Part shown: positions 1-11,397 of the stretch, piece after piece
Layout: every line of letters begins with the position of its first letter
Position numbering within the stretch: position 1 is the first letter of the stretch
Source: Coix lacryma-jobi var. lacryma-jobi
Lineage: Eukaryota > Streptophyta > Magnoliopsida > Poales > Poaceae
NCBI GenBank assembly: GCA_009763385.1
Contig: CM019824.1
Span: 152,464,305-152,528,304, forward strand
DNA: 64,000 bases
Direction: 5' to 3'
Position numbers and translations under genes: made by a program
The notes under the pieces: model-generated
What the model was told of the DNA's origin: nothing
Seen by the model: the letters and a program-made list of their open reading frames with translations, nothing else
Databases searched by the model: none

Positions 1-803
1 CTGGACCAACTCCTGATTCTGAATGCTTCCATTATAAGGGGAAAGGTCACTGGAAGAGAAACTGCAAGGTGTACTTAGAATCCTTGAAGAAGGATGGCGG
101 TGGTAAAGGTACTCCCGCTGCTCATACACTTGTTGTTTATGTTACATATATTTTCCTCGCTAACTCTTATATTGATTCTTGAGTATTTGATACCGGCTCG
201 GTTGCTCATATTTGCAATACGATGCAGGGAATGATAAGAAGTAGAAGTGTTGGAAAAGGGGGGGGTTGATTTCCGCATGGGCAATAATGCAAGAGTTGTT
301 GCGTTTAACGTTGGGACGATGCAACTACTCCTCCCATCAGAATTTATTTTGGAGTTGAATAATTGTTATTTTGTTCCAAGTTTAAGTCGAAACATTGTGT
401 CACCTTCATGCTTGATGAAGGATGGTTATTCATTTGCGAGTAAAGACAATGGTTGTGTGATCTCTAAGAATGATATGTTTGTGGCTTTTGCATCCATTTT
501 GAATGGGTTGTTTATTTTAAATCTTGATGATGCACCTATGTCTATCTGTAATGTAACTGCTAAAAGGCCTTGGCTTAATGAGTTAAGTCCTACCTATATG
601 TGGCATTGCCGTTTGGATCATATAAGTGAGAATCGCATGAAGAGGCTCCATGCTGATGGGTTTCTATCTTCGTTTGATTTTGAATCATATGAGACATGTG
701 AGACTTGTTTGCTGGGCAAGATGACCAAGTCGCCTTTCACAGGTTTTCCTGAGAGGGCGTCTGACTTATTAGAACTTGTTCATACTGATGTATGCGGACC
801 AAT

Positions 804-2911
804 TGAAAGGTCCAAATTGGCTAGAGGGGGGGTGAATAGCCTAATTAAAAACTCTACAAAATTACTTAGGCAAACACTATTAGTATAACAAATGGCGAAG
901 CTTTTTGCGCTAGCCTAATAGTGTGTTGCAAGCCACCTATCCAACAATTCTACCTAATATATCTATGTCACACAAGCAATTAGAGCTAATACCTAATGCA
1001 GAATAAAACTAACTAGCTCTAGTACAAGTATGATATACAAAATGTATATGAGACAAGTGTGTGCAATAGATAGACTAAGCAAGCTAATCACAACTAGCTA
1101 CACAAGGAAAATAACAAGAGATATACAACAAGTGATAGTATCTACACACGAGAAATAGCTCAAAGTAAATACACAAAGTAAATGAGCTAGATAGAGGTGG
1201 TTTCACCGAGCCTTTGGGATCGCCTAGTAGAGAGCCAATAATCGGTGAAATCCACTCGTGATGCCAATCACCAAGATGTGAATATGAAGACCAATCACCA
1301 AGATGTGGAAGCAATCACAATAAGCACACGGGACACCAAGATTTATCCCGAGGTTCACGTGCTTGCCGGCACGCTACTCCCCGTTGTGTCGACCAACACT
1401 AGGTGACCCGGTGGCTAATCGGCGCAAAGCCAAGCTCACTAAGAGCGCCACAAGAATCTACCGCCAGTGAGGTAGCTCAATGACACGAGCAATCCACTAA
1501 GGATGCCTCTTGCCGCTCCGGCGAGGTGAGGCTCCAAAACCTCTCACAATCTCGAACGGTGGTGGCCAAGAACAATCACCGATCTTGCCAATCAACCACC
1601 TCAGCACCTCCAAGCCGTCTAGGCACCGGCAAATGCTAAGAGTAACAAGAGAACTCAATGCCGATGCAAAGAACTAGTGCCACTAGATTGAACTCTTTTC
1701 AAATCACGCACTAGATCACTCAATCTCACTTGGTTTGATCAAATCAACTTGGGAGATGAGTTGGGAGGCTTGCCAAAGCTCACTAGTATGCATAGAAATC
1801 AAAATGTGCAAGAGAGATGCCTAGCAAGCCGGCCAAGCCCCTTAAATAGGCCACACAAGTCGGCCTAGCCGTTAGACCCGAAACAGAGGCATCGGACGCG
1901 CCGGTGTCGGGGCCATCGGATGCTCCCTCAGCGTCCGATGCTCTGATGAGCACCACGTGTCCCTCTGCTACGAATTCAGCCCGTTAGATCCCAACGGTCA
2001 AATTCCTTCGCGCCACGGTTAATGTGGCATCGGACGCGCCGATGCCAGGCATCGTACGCTCCGATGCCACTCACTCTTTTCAGCTTGTTTTGGCGCTTCA
2101 TCGGACGCACCGGAACGATAGCACCGGACGCTCAACCCCTGCGTCCGATGACACAACAGAAAGGTTCCAGAACGCTCCAAAACACATCGGACGCGTCCGA
2201 TGGATCGGCATCGGAGGCAGCCCAGCGTCCGATGCTCCCTGGAAAGCACGCTCGCGCCACGTCATAACCATCGGACTCTGCAACAGTGCTATGCCAGCGT
2301 CCGATGCTCACTCAACAAAAGTCAGTGGTTAGGGTTTGCCACCGGACGCTCGGCCCAGCGTCCGATGCTGCCGCCAGCAGCGTCCGATGCCCCTAACACA
2401 GCACCTTTCAAAATCTAACTTCTACCCTTGCTTCCATGTGCCAACACCAAAGTGTTTCATCACTTGTGTACGTGTGTTAGCATTTTGCAAAGCATTTTCC
2501 AAGGGTTTTGTTAGTCACTCACTAGGTCTATAGCATCGATATGTTAGAGAACACCTAGTGGCACTTGAACACCGCATAAGCCATGAATAATCTCCTCTTA
2601 ATAGTACGACTATGTATCCTAAATGTGATCACACTCGCTAAGTGTCTTGATCACCAAAACAAAGAGCCCTATAGGTTATATCTTTGCCTTCGGGCCTCTT
2701 TGCTCCATCTCTTCTCTTCTTCATTTTGCCAATGGTAGAGCACTTGATCTCTTGAGTGCTTGTGGCCATCACCATCCTTCGTGGTTGCCACCATGCTAGC
2801 TCCACCATTTGGCTTGGTCACAATCCTTTCTTATAAGCTACACACATGCTTAGCAATAGGATTAGACCAAATAGGTTTCATCAATTAACCAAAATCAAAC
2901 TAGGGCTTTCA
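804..2911 (-). mobile_element. Solo LTR, Sirevirus/Maximus-like Copia, reverse orientation
   Basis: The 2108-bp segment starts TG and ends CA. It is flanked by the 5-bp duplication CCAAT at 799-803 and 2912-2916. Removing it with one CCAAT copy rejoins the Copia integrase reading frame exactly. Its right end, read in reverse, resembles the start of the LTR at 48235. Its left end carries the CTAGAGGGGG and TGAATAG block shared with the LTRs at 51053 and 59557. No internal domain is present, so it is a solo LTR left by LTR-LTR recombination. Confidence 0.9.
1885..2402. repeat. Palindromic GCGTCCGATGC repeat cluster inside the solo LTR
   Basis: About a dozen irregularly spaced copies of a CATCGGACGC or GCGTCCGATG half-site. 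One pair forms a perfect 18-bp palindrome, CATCGGACGCGTCCGATG, at 2185-2202. The cluster is CpG-rich. Similar clusters with other core words occur in the LTRs at 48235, 51053 and 59557. Overlapping short open frames here are side effects of the repeats. Confidence 0.8.
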
Positions 2912-4264
2912 CCAATGAGTACAACAACTAGAGGCGGATTTCAATACTTCATAACCTTCAATGATGATTTTAGCACATATGGCTATGTCTATCTGATGAA
3001 GCATATGTCTGAGACATTTGAAAAGTTCAAAGAATTTCAGAATGAGATAGAGAATCAACGTGGCAAGAAAATTAAGGCCTTGCGATCTGATCGTGGAGGC
3101 GAATATTTGAGCCACGAGTTTAGCAATCATATTAAGAGTTGCGAAATTGTTCCACAGCTTACGCCACATGGAACACCTCAGAGAAACGACGTGTCCGAGC
3201 GACGTAACCGGACTCTGTTAGACATGGTTCGGTCTATGATGAGCCAGTCGGACCTTCCTTTATCGTTTTGGGGATACGCTCTAGAAATAGCCACTTTCAC
3301 ATTAAATAGGGTATTGTCTAAGTCTGTAGTTAAGACACCATATGAGATGTGGACTGGTAAGAGTCTCACTTTGTCTTTTCTAAAGATTTGGGGTTGTGAA
3401 GTTTATGTCAAAAGACATATCAGATAAACTAACACCCAAATCGGACAAGTGCTTTTTCGTGGGATACCCAAAGGAAACTTTAGGGTATTACTTCTACAAC
3501 CGCTCAGAGGGAAAAGTGTTTGTTGCTCGAAATGGTGTTTTCTTAGAGAAAGAGTTTCTCAAAAGATACAAGAGAGGGCAGAAGGTGTATCTTGAAGAAG
3601 TTCAGTATGAGCAAACAGGGATTGACTCCATGAGTGATGCCAATGTAGCAGAACAAGTTGAGCTACCTATGGCAACAGACATCGCGCCCCAACCACGAAG
3701 GTCGGCAAGAATCTGTGAGTTGCGTGGGGATGTGTTATTGTTAGACGATGATGCACCTGTGACTTATGCCAAGGCAATGATTGACCCAGATTCCGAGAAA
3801 TGGCATAGTGCCATCAGATCCGAGATAGATTCCATGGGAGCCAATCAAGTTTGGAACTTGGTTGACCCGCCTGATGGGGTAAGACCCATAGAGTGCAAAT
3901 GGATCTATAAAAAGAAAAAGGATATGGATGGAAACATCCAAGTTTATAAAGCTCGACTTGTCGCAAAAGGTTTTTGGCAAGTTCAAGGAGTTGACTATGA
4001 TGATACTTTCTCACCGGTAGCCATGCTTAAATCTATCCGGATCATTCTAGCAATTGCTTCCTATTGTGACTATGAGATATGGCAGATGGATGTTAAAACA
4101 ACCTTTCTAAATGGAAATTTGGAAGAGGACGTGTATATGATACAGCTCGAAGGTTTTGTTGATCCTAGCAATGCTGGAAAAATATGCAAGCTTAAGAAAT
4201 CTATTTATGGGTTAAAACAAGCATCTCGGAGTTGGAATATCCGTTTTGATGAGGTGGTCAAAGG

Positions 4265-4401
4265 GTAGATTGGAGAGAAGGTTAATGTCACAAGAATTCA
4301 TATTATTCGAGCTTTGCCATCTCACAGGTTTGTATAGACATATCCATATTATTCTAACCATGTGTAGATTGGAGAGAAGGTCAATGTCACAAGAATTCAA
4401 A
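4265..4401. repeat. Pair of 36-bp direct repeats, 100-bp period
   Basis: A 36-bp word starting GTAGATTGGAGAGAAGG occurs at 4266-4301 and again at 4366-4401 with one or two mismatches. The first copy begins where the Copia reverse transcriptase breaks off, so the repeat may mark the deletion or rearrangement junction that removed the 3' part of the element. Confidence 0.7.
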
Positions 4402-4635
4402 TCTCATCCCATGTGATCAATAAAGATGTTGCACTACTCACAAATTCCATAGTGAGTCATGGTAAATTTGATCAAGAAAAGTGAGATAGTCTAGCTCATG
4501 GACTTTTAACTTGATGAGTAGTTATCCTTTAACATTTCACATTCCACTACATGTTTACTTCGAATAATCCATGCATCCACTTCCATTTAGTTTGAATTTT
4601 CTCATTTGAAATCCACAACATCTTTAGATTCTTGT
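4402..4635. other. Unassigned AT-rich sequence before the solo LTR
   Basis: No open frame, RNA or transposon end was recognised. Its last five bases, CTTGT (4631-4635), are the probable left target duplication of the following solo LTR. Confidence 0.4.
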
Positions 4636-5874
4636 TGTTGGGAACATGCTCTAGAGGTAATCATAGAGATGATGATATTTCTATTATATCCATGATTTAT
4701 TATATGTTCATTGAATATCCATTAAAGACAACTTGTATTGATTAGCGATTATGTGAATTGTCTGTGAAACTCTTTTACTTGTATGGTTATTCGATAGTTG
4801 TCCCTGATCGGAGTTCATGTGAGGACACACATGAATATTATATCAGCACATGTATTAGTTGATGACTATGTTTCACAAGTCATAGACATAGAGATGTCGA
4901 ACTAATAATGTGGGCACATGTATGACTTGGGGCTGGACTGACCCAACATAAGATGTTCTTATTATCTCTTTACACATCATGTACGTTATGTCTTTCGACC
5001 TGAGATTGTGGTATGTACTCAAGATGTGAATCGACTTACTTAGGGACTATCAAACGCTACTTCGTAACAAGGTAGTTATAAAAATAGTCTTCGGGTTTGT
5101 CAGGAAATATGTTGTGAGACATAGACAATCAAAATGGGATTTGCCCCTCTCCATGCGAGAGAGATATCACTGGACCACTCAAATGATTGGATCATAAAAT
5201 GCATGGTCGTGCTTAGGTTAAGTGTTAACCTATGAGTTGGACCAAATATTGTGTGGTAAGGGAATTACATGTATGTGATCGTGGCGGTTCGTCTGATATG
5301 ATCTTTGCGCATACATAGGAGTTGACACGTCTTGCTAGAGGCCGCTGTCAACTATCAGACAAGTAGGAGTACTCAGACCATGTCTATATGTGCGTGAACC
5401 CATAGGGTCGCACGCTTAAGGGGCTGGAAGCCTGATTCGAGTTGGAATCGAATCAGACCGGGATTAGGGTTTGCTAATGGGCCTCCAAGTCGGCAGGCTC
5501 ATTAGGGACGCCTATAAATAGAGGGGTGGGCGGCCAGGGTTTTTCCTACGTCATTAGACAACCGCCACCGCCGCTCTTCGTCCACGCCTGCTGCTCCTCA
5601 CGGACCTAGCAGTCCGGAGGCGCACCGCTTCCTCTCTGTACATGTGGGATACCTCGGAGGTGCTGCATCTGGAGCACAAGGATGAACCGCAAGTGGAGAC
5701 GTGAAGGACGGCCGTGAGCAACTACACGGCATCGCTGCGATGCGCACGTCTACACCGAGACGTCTTCCGTTATATCTGTGTGTCTAATGGTAATCCCGTG
5801 ATCTAAAACTAGTAGTAGTTCCTATGGGGTCGAAAAAACATTTCTGGCTAGCGTAGCATCCTCGTAACCCTTCA
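4636..5874 (+). mobile_element. Solo LTR of a Tork/Angela-type Copia element
   Basis: A 1239-bp segment starts TGTTGGGAACATGCTC and ends CCCTTCA, typical LTR ends (TG...CA). The start, with CTCTAGAGGTAATCATAGAG, resembles Angela/BARE-class grass LTRs. It is flanked by CTTGT (4631-4635) and CTTGC (5875-5879), a 5-bp duplication with one mismatch. A TATA-like CTATAAATAGAGG at about 5512 is followed by a GC-rich leader, as expected for an LTR promoter. No polypurine tract precedes it and no primer site follows it, so it is called solo rather than the 3' LTR of the upstream Copia. Confidence 0.75.
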
Positions 5875-6348
5875 CTTGCATGCATCCATGTCACTTGCAT
5901 CTTTATATCCAAAAACAAAATAAATATTTCTCACCATGATCATAATATTTCATCTCCATTTGAATTAATCTCAATTTCACATCAGAGTTGAATCAAGGCA
6001 TGCAATGAACTCCAATAACTTTATGCAAAGAAGATTCGGTTCATTCATCAAGGATGAAAGAACTGTAAGTATCCAAAATGATTCACTTATCTTTTGCAGC
6101 AAGTTACCTTTGCCTTGAACCATGATAGAATGCAGCAAACAAATGAAACATGGTGAACAAAATCTATGCTAAGTAGTCCTAAAACCATCTTCTCATTAGC
6201 ATAGATGGAAATCACATAAATTGTGGACAACAACACATATTTCAAATTTGTTGTATTCCTTCGGGTATGTGTCTATTGACATTTTGTAGGAAATAATAAG
6301 CTATGCATGTTCATTGTTTGGTGTGAACCTGCAAATCCAGACCAAACC

Positions 6349-6480
6349 ACCACTTTAGTTATGGAACAAAGAGGAAGAAGAAGAGTGTCATGAAATAGAT
6401 CTCAATACAAACACCGCTTTAGTCATGGAACAAAGAGGAAGAAGAAGAAGGGTGCCATGAAATAGATCTCAATACAAACA
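6349..6480. repeat. Two-copy tandem repeat, about 66 bp
   Basis: Copies at 6349-6413 (65 bp) and 6414-6480 (67 bp) both contain ATGGAACAAAGAGGAAG and ATAGATCTCAATACAAACA. They differ by a few substitutions and one or two GAA-type indels. Confidence 0.85.
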
Positions 6481-7196
6481 CTCACATATAAGAAGTGGAC
6501 GAACAAGTCAGTAAGGCACAAGCAACGTTGAAGACAACCTAGCATTGAGTTTTCCTAAGACTCAAGCTAGGATGGTGATGATAAGCAGGATGCAACTCAC
6601 TTAAGCCAAGTTGGTACCTAAGTTCGCCATCTTCGAAGACACCACCTCGCACATCGACGACAAGGACCAGGATGACAAGATGCTACTACAACATGGCATG
6701 CATCCTTAAGGCCATAAACAACCATGGTTGCAAGGTGACATCCCTATGCCATTGGAGATGAAGCCTTCATGCAAATACCATTGAGGCTCCTTCCTTGACC
6801 ATCAAGACGGTTGGCGTATCACTGACAAACAAAGAAGAATAGCTCTTCACCACAGCGTTGGAGAACAAAGACTGTAAAGGAGGAATATAAATTGCATCTT
6901 CAATGAACACCAATCGTCAACCAAGAATCAACAAAAATTAAGAAAGGTTAACAGAAAGAGAACATGCAACTATCTGCATCCTCATCTCCTAGATCAGATG
7001 GTGTAAAGAAAAGTAAAGGGAAGGGAGAGGTCCTGCTCAATGGACCCAAAACCATGAGCCCTCGTTGATAGGTAAACCGGTATTTATCTCATATTTCCAT
7101 ACAACTTTTGATTTTGAATTTTTTGCATGTTCAGTTTTCAATCCAAATTCTTTTTCTCCATGCATAATAACTTAAAACAATTTTGTCTTAAGTTAT

Positions 7197-7219
7197 GAAA
7201 TATATATATATATATATAA
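7197..7219. repeat. (TA)n microsatellite
   Basis: Uninterrupted TA dinucleotides of about 22 bp, followed by an A-rich stretch. Confidence 0.9.
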
Positions 7220-7271
7220 AAGAAATAAAAATTGCTCATATTGCTTCTTTGCATAATAAAGCTTGTGTTAG

Positions 7272-7990
7272 GTTAGTTTTTCGAAGATTGTGTTGTCAAG
7301 GTTTTCCACGCCCCATAAAACACCTTTGTGGAGTGTAAAACCCCTATAAAAAGACATCTCAAGTGATGAATTGGATATCACCATTGTAAAGAGCTCGTCG
7401 GGACGATCAAAACATACATATTATTTATTATATTTGGAGTCTCGGTGCAAAAGATATTAAATTTGTAGCAAAAACTGCAAAAGACAACTCTAGAAGGTTC
7501 CAGAAGACACCACACTAAAGCCTAGGCCTGAAGCCACTGTAGTGGGCGGGTCGGCCTCTCCCGAGGCCTGTTCTCCCTCTGCTTTGTTGTCATTAGTCCA
7601 CCGCCCTTGAGGATTAATCTAAGTCATATGTTTAAGTCGGTTAATCTAACAGTAGTCGAGGGAGATGACGAGGATCGATGACGCGACAATGCCTTGACCG
7701 CTACTCCATCTACCCCTATATAACGACGCCCCCAGACCCTCTCCAAAAGTCATCTCTCATTCAAATTAAGACACAACACTAGAGAATTAGGTCTAGACTA
7801 TTCAATGTAGTAGATTAGTTCTAGTTGAGAGTTAGGAAGAGTCGAGCTACGCTCGAATTGTGGAGAATTCTTTGGAGGTCTAGTGTATCTTTGTATCTTA
7901 CCTTTGCAAGACTTATGTTTTATTATTATTAATATCTTCTCTATTTACTTTTATGTCTTTTATATGTAAGGTTAGTATAGTTGTTGCATC
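7272..7990 (+). mobile_element. Athila/Tat-like Gypsy LTR remnant
   Basis: Positions 7352-7520 are clearly homologous to 53500-53660 in the Athila-like LTR of the right-hand nest, including ATCTCAAGTGATGAATTGGA, AAGAGCTCGTCG and AGAAGACACCAC. The downstream half (7740-7990) is also similar in layout. Exact ends and a target duplication could not be fixed, and no primer site or gag follows. It is an old LTR fragment or solo LTR. Confidence 0.65.
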
Positions 7991-8261
7991 TTAACATGGG
8001 ATGTCACTGAAAGAATAGCATCTTAAATCCTAGAATACTAGAATACATATAAAAAATGTGAGCAACCGTGTCAAGTTGATTAATTGGTCCAAACAGTCGC
8101 CATGAGAAATGTGACCAGTTGTGTTGTGCTCGTTTTTTACAAATTGGATCTTTGTATTGGCCCCCTCTATATGTAATTTCTGGCTCCGCTACTGAATACA
8201 ATGAATGACCCATAAACACTCATATGATCACTATAAGAGACTGATGATATGGTGATCATGT

Positions 8262-8392
8262 ACTCCCTCCATTCTAAGTCATTCTGACTTTTCTAAATGT
8301 AGATTTTTTTATGAATCTAGGCATAATAAAATCGTAACATAAGGTATGTATCTAGTAATGTTAGAACACCTTGGAATGGAGAAAATAACTGT
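8262..8392. mobile_element. Stowaway-like MITE remnant
   Basis: The left end TACTCCCTCCATTC matches the conserved Stowaway terminus with its TA target. The right end, CCTTGGAATGGAGAAAATA, is a degraded inverted copy. Confidence 0.55.
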
Positions 8393-8510
8393 AGCGTGCA
8401 CTGAAGCATATTAGCCATGTGTTTTCTCGATGATGGTGTAGTCGAGTTGTGACGACTCAACATAGTAGCTTTTGAACACTAGTGTGGTTGTTTAGTGGAA
8501 TTACACTCTC

Positions 8511-8663
8511 GGTTTGTTTGGTTCGAAACCCGCGTTTGCGATTCCCAAGCGCGTAGTTCATTTTACTGCGATTCGCGTTGCGCGCAGTCGCCGCAGACTG
8601 TTTGGCGGGATTTTTCTGCTCAGACGGCTCAAATGCGTCGCCGCCCCGGAACCGAACACGGCC
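8511..8663. mobile_element. Possible short TIR element
   Basis: GC-rich 153-bp segment between GGTTTGTTTGGTTCG and the inverted-like CGGAACCGAACACGGCC. The ends match imperfectly and no clear target duplication was found, so the family is uncertain. Open frames across it have no recognisable product. Confidence 0.4.
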
Positions 8664-9466
8664 TCTGTCTCTTTGTTGCTTTATTGTAAAAATTAAACTG
8701 GTATCCTTTAAACTTTTTAATAAAGTTGGATCGATGGTGTTTGGTCTAAAGAAGTAATGACATCGGTATGGTATCAGAACCAAATCATTGACACACACAA
8801 AGTTAATAAAGTGCATGATTGTCACACTTAATAATTTAGCAAATCTCCTTGGCCTTTTCCAGTAAATTTTGCATTGGCTTCCGGACTACCAAAATATGAA
8901 GGGAAAACATCCTCTCTCTTTTTGGATACATTTAAAAGAGTGCCTCACCTCTTGTATATCCGAAGGAAAACAAAGACCAATATAAAAGATAGACAATAAG
9001 TCACAAAATGATTTGTAAAAAATAAGAATATATCAAACACCAAATTGGTCGTGTTCTTCTTTTAAACGTTCATAGCCTGCCGGAGCTTTGAGATTGTACT
9101 GTAAAGACAGAAAAAAAACACCTAGTACAAACATCCTCATCATTAAATAAAGCTTTAAAGACAGTAAATATCACTCGTGGACGACGAAATTTAGAAATCA
9201 CCGATAGTGCTGGAACCCTTCAAAGAACAAGGGTTATAATTCTTCACTTCCTCTGCCGTTTTCGCTTTCTATAAAACAAGATTAACTTAATATATATTAA
9301 AATATTAATATTTATGATATATAATTAGTATTATTAAAAATATCTTTAAATCTAGTTTTTTAATAAATTGGTTTAGAGATATAAATGATGTATATCTATA
9401 AATTAAATTAAAGTTGTGACATGCAACAACGCAACAATATTTATGGATGGAGAAAGTAGTGTCTAA
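8664..9466. other. AT-rich intergenic sequence
   Basis: No gene recognised. The stretch ending AATATTTATGGATGGAGAA (about 9436-9454) looks like the decayed right end of a Stowaway-type MITE. Confidence 0.4.
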
Positions 9467-9810
9467 GGGGTTGTTCGTTTCGCTGGCAAAAAATTTTTGC
9501 CTGTCACATCGGATGTTGCGGCACTAGTTTAGTCTATTAAAAATAAATTAATTATAAAACTAATTACAGGGCCATATGCTAATTACTAAGACGAATCTAT
9601 TAAGATAAATTAATCTATCATTAGCGAATGTTTACTGTAGCACCACATTATCAAATCATGAACTAATTAAGTTTAATAGATTCATCTCGTGAATTAGTCT
9701 CCGGCTGATAAATTAGTTTTTTAATTAATATATTTTTAATAGGCTAAACTAAGGCCACAATATTCGATGTGACAGGGAAAAAAAAAATTTGCCCTAAAAC
9801 GAACATGCCC
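9467..9810. mobile_element. Tourist-like (PIF/Harbinger) foldback MITE
   Basis: 344 bp with ends GGGGTTGTTCGTTT and AAACGAACATGCCC, flanked by TAA at 9464-9466 and 9811-9813. The inside is a long imperfect inverted repeat (AGACGAATCTATTAAG against TTTAATAGATTCATCTC). A second member of this family lies in a DEG9 intron at 17747-18101. The 3-bp TAA target supports PIF/Harbinger. Confidence 0.85.
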
Positions 9811-9977
9811 TAAGGCGCCGGACCTTCGAGCCTAAAGGATACATATAAAGCAAGTCATTTTAAATAACAATATGATTTCTAAAACATAGCTTTAACTTCT
9901 TATTTTTATAAAAATATTTATCAAAAAGTGATATATGTATATTTTTATAAAAATATTTTTTAAGACAAATCTATTCA

Positions 9978-10208
9978 GGTCCTGTTTAGTTCCCCCTATT
10001 TTGTAAAATTTTTCATCACGTCAACCATCACATCAATGTTTGGACGCATGCATGGAACATTAAATGTAGGTAAAAAAATAACTAATTGTACTACATATCG
10101 AGACGAATCTTTTGAGTCTAGGTAGTCTATATTTGAACAAAGTTTGTCAAATAACGACGAAAGTGCTACAGGAAAAAATTTTGCAAAATTTCCCAACTAA
10201 ACACACCC
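9978..10208. mobile_element. MITE, CCTGTTTAGTTCC family, first of two head-to-tail copies
   Basis: Starts GGTCCTGTTTAGTTCCC and ends CTAAACACACCC, with the internal words GGACGCATGCATGGAAC and CGAGACGAATCTTTTGAG shared with 10209-10530 and 36952-37192. The two left copies abut with no target duplication between them. Both sit inside a third AT-rich MITE whose halves are at about 9836-9977 and 10531-10612. Confidence 0.8.
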
Positions 10209-10530
10209 GGCCCTGTTTAGTTCCCCCATTTTACAAAATTTCTCATCACATCAATGTTTGGACGCATGCATGAAACATTAAATGTAGGTAAAAAATAACT
10301 AATTGTACTTTTAGTATGTACTCCCTCCGTCTCATTGAAAGTGTCGTTAGAAAACCGTGTTCTCCTCACAAACACGCTTCCCGGGCGACACTTTCAATGG
10401 GACGGAGGGAGTACATATCGAGACGAATCTTTTGAGTCTAGTTGGTCAATGTTTGGACAAAGTTTGTCAAATAACAACGAAAGTGCTACAGTGTTTTATT
10501 TTACAAAAATGAATGCATCTAAACACACCC
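10209..10530. mobile_element. MITE, CCTGTTTAGTTCC family, second tandem copy
   Basis: Starts GGCCCTGTTTAGTTCCC and ends CTAAACACACCC. It is interrupted by a Stowaway at 10321-10411; without that insertion it is colinear with the first copy. Confidence 0.8.
10321..10411. mobile_element. Stowaway MITE, nearly perfect hairpin
   Basis: 91 bp flanked by TA at 10319-10320 and 10412-10413. The terminal inverted repeats are about 26 bp with one mismatch (CTCCCTCCGTCTCATTGAAA against TTTCAATGGGACGGAGGGAG). It is inserted in the second tandem MITE and looks like the youngest event here. Confidence 0.92.
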
Positions 10531-10629
10531 GATATGATTTTCACATTTATAAATTAACAACTTAAAAGTTATTATAATTTATATTTTTAATATTTGACTT
10601 AAGTGTTGTCTAAAATGATTATGGAGCAG

Positions 10630-10998
10630 TATTTGCTAGCCGAAGCCAGCTTTTTTTATTTCTGAAACAGCGTCTGCTCTGTGCATACAACTGCCAAGGA
10701 GTCAAGGACATGTCGCCTGGCGTTAATACTGGCGCGCTCCAGCCCCGGCGTGGCTGGCGCCGGCACCAACTTTTGGCAGCGGCTGCATGCATGGCACCGG
10801 CAGGGCGTCGGCGGTGTGGGTGCGGCGGTGCCACGCACGAGTACACGTACAAGTACTCACGTGGCGACAGCACCGCGTGCCGGTGCGCGAGAAGCGAGCG
10901 AGCGCTCCGCGCAGACAGTGCGTGCGGCACGCCAAGGCGATCGATGCACCGATGCGCGTACACGACGCACGGGCATGGTCATGTGGGTCTCTCTCCTA
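10630..10998. other. GC-rich stretch with no assignable gene
   Basis: Open in several frames on both strands, which is expected from base composition. None of the translations shows a recognisable domain, so no CDS is called. Confidence 0.4.
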
Positions 10999-11089
10999 CT
11001 CGCTCAGTTCCAAAATAAGTGTCACTAGAAATTCATGTTTCGCTTAGAGACACGTTTTCGGCACCACACTAGTTCTGGAACGGAGCGAG
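10999..11089. mobile_element. Stowaway MITE, diverged
   Basis: Ends CTCGCTCAGTTCC and GGAACGGAGCGAG, with TA at 10997-10998 and 11090-11091. The body has the AGAGACACG word seen in related form in the copies at 10321 and 32249. Confidence 0.8.
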
Positions 11090-11207
11090 TACTCTCCTGC
11101 CCATCGCCTGGCATGGCTGGATTCTACTGCGTCGGCCAGTGCTCTGCTCCCCCTGCCGGCGCGAACTCCAAAGGATGTCTTGGGCAGTACTGTAACGCAG
11201 ATTGGTC

Positions 11208-11348
11208 TCCCTCAATACCATTAAAAATGACGTTTTTTACTTTTTAACTTTAAACCTCTTATTTGACCATTCATCTTATTCACAATACGAATGGTCAAAT
11301 GAGAAGTCTGAAAATTTAAAACAATATTTTTAGTGGGACGGAGAGAGT
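11208..11348. mobile_element. Stowaway-like MITE, degraded left end
   Basis: The right end GTGGGACGGAGAGAG is followed by TA. The left end GTCTCCCTCAATACC is a decayed inverted partner. The inside is AT-rich and palindromic (GACCATTC against GAATGGTC). Confidence 0.65.
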
Positions 11349-11397
11349 ACAGCTCAAGGCAGACCCTGTTGGCTGGCCGTGGCTCACAACCCTAGTG

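Larger units (their letters stand above)
1..4268 (+). pseudogene. Ty1/Copia (Tork/Angela-like) gag-pol polyprotein, decayed and interrupted
   Basis: Retrotransposon polyprotein that begins left of the window. In order it shows a CCHC zinc knuckle (about 24-66), the protease DTGS motif (about 189-200), a GAG pre-integrase region (about 600-720), integrase (HTDVCGP near 780-801, RSDRGGEY near 3088-3111, SERRN near 3196-3210) and the first half of reverse transcriptase (3760-4260, including KARLVAKGF, QMDVK and SIYGLKQASRSW). It is dead. TGA at 180-182 replaces the Trp normally found before the protease motif, a frameshift lies near the run of eight Gs at 258-265, and a second lies near 3410-3422. 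A solo LTR splits integrase at 804-2911. The end of RT, including the YVDD region, and RNase H are missing after 4260. Lineage is inferred from motif similarity to Angela-type elements. Confidence 0.92.
5880..7262. other. Unassigned intergenic sequence with one tandem repeat
   Basis: No convincing gene. Short open stretches near 6590-6800 could be a decayed retrotransposon gag, but no motif is recognisable. It contains the 66-bp tandem repeat and a TA microsatellite listed separately. Confidence 0.4.

Noticed and set aside
1885..2402. Possible CRISPR-like array
   Set aside because: Repeats are short, palindromic and irregularly spaced, lie inside an LTR with target duplications, and the genome is a plant.
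2022..2418. Open frames of 60-100 codons with repeated arginine-rich text
   Set aside because: Produced by the GCGTCCGATGC repeats, which lack stops in several frames.
4636..5874. Reading this LTR as the 3' LTR of the Copia at 1-4268
   Set aside because: Near-matching 5-bp flanks CTTGT/CTTGC on both sides and no polypurine tract argue for an independent solo LTR.
10619..11247. Several overlapping frames of 70-115 codons on both strands
   Set aside because: They arise from GC-rich sequence and overlap in up to five frames. None shows a recognisable domain, and a Stowaway overlaps the right part.
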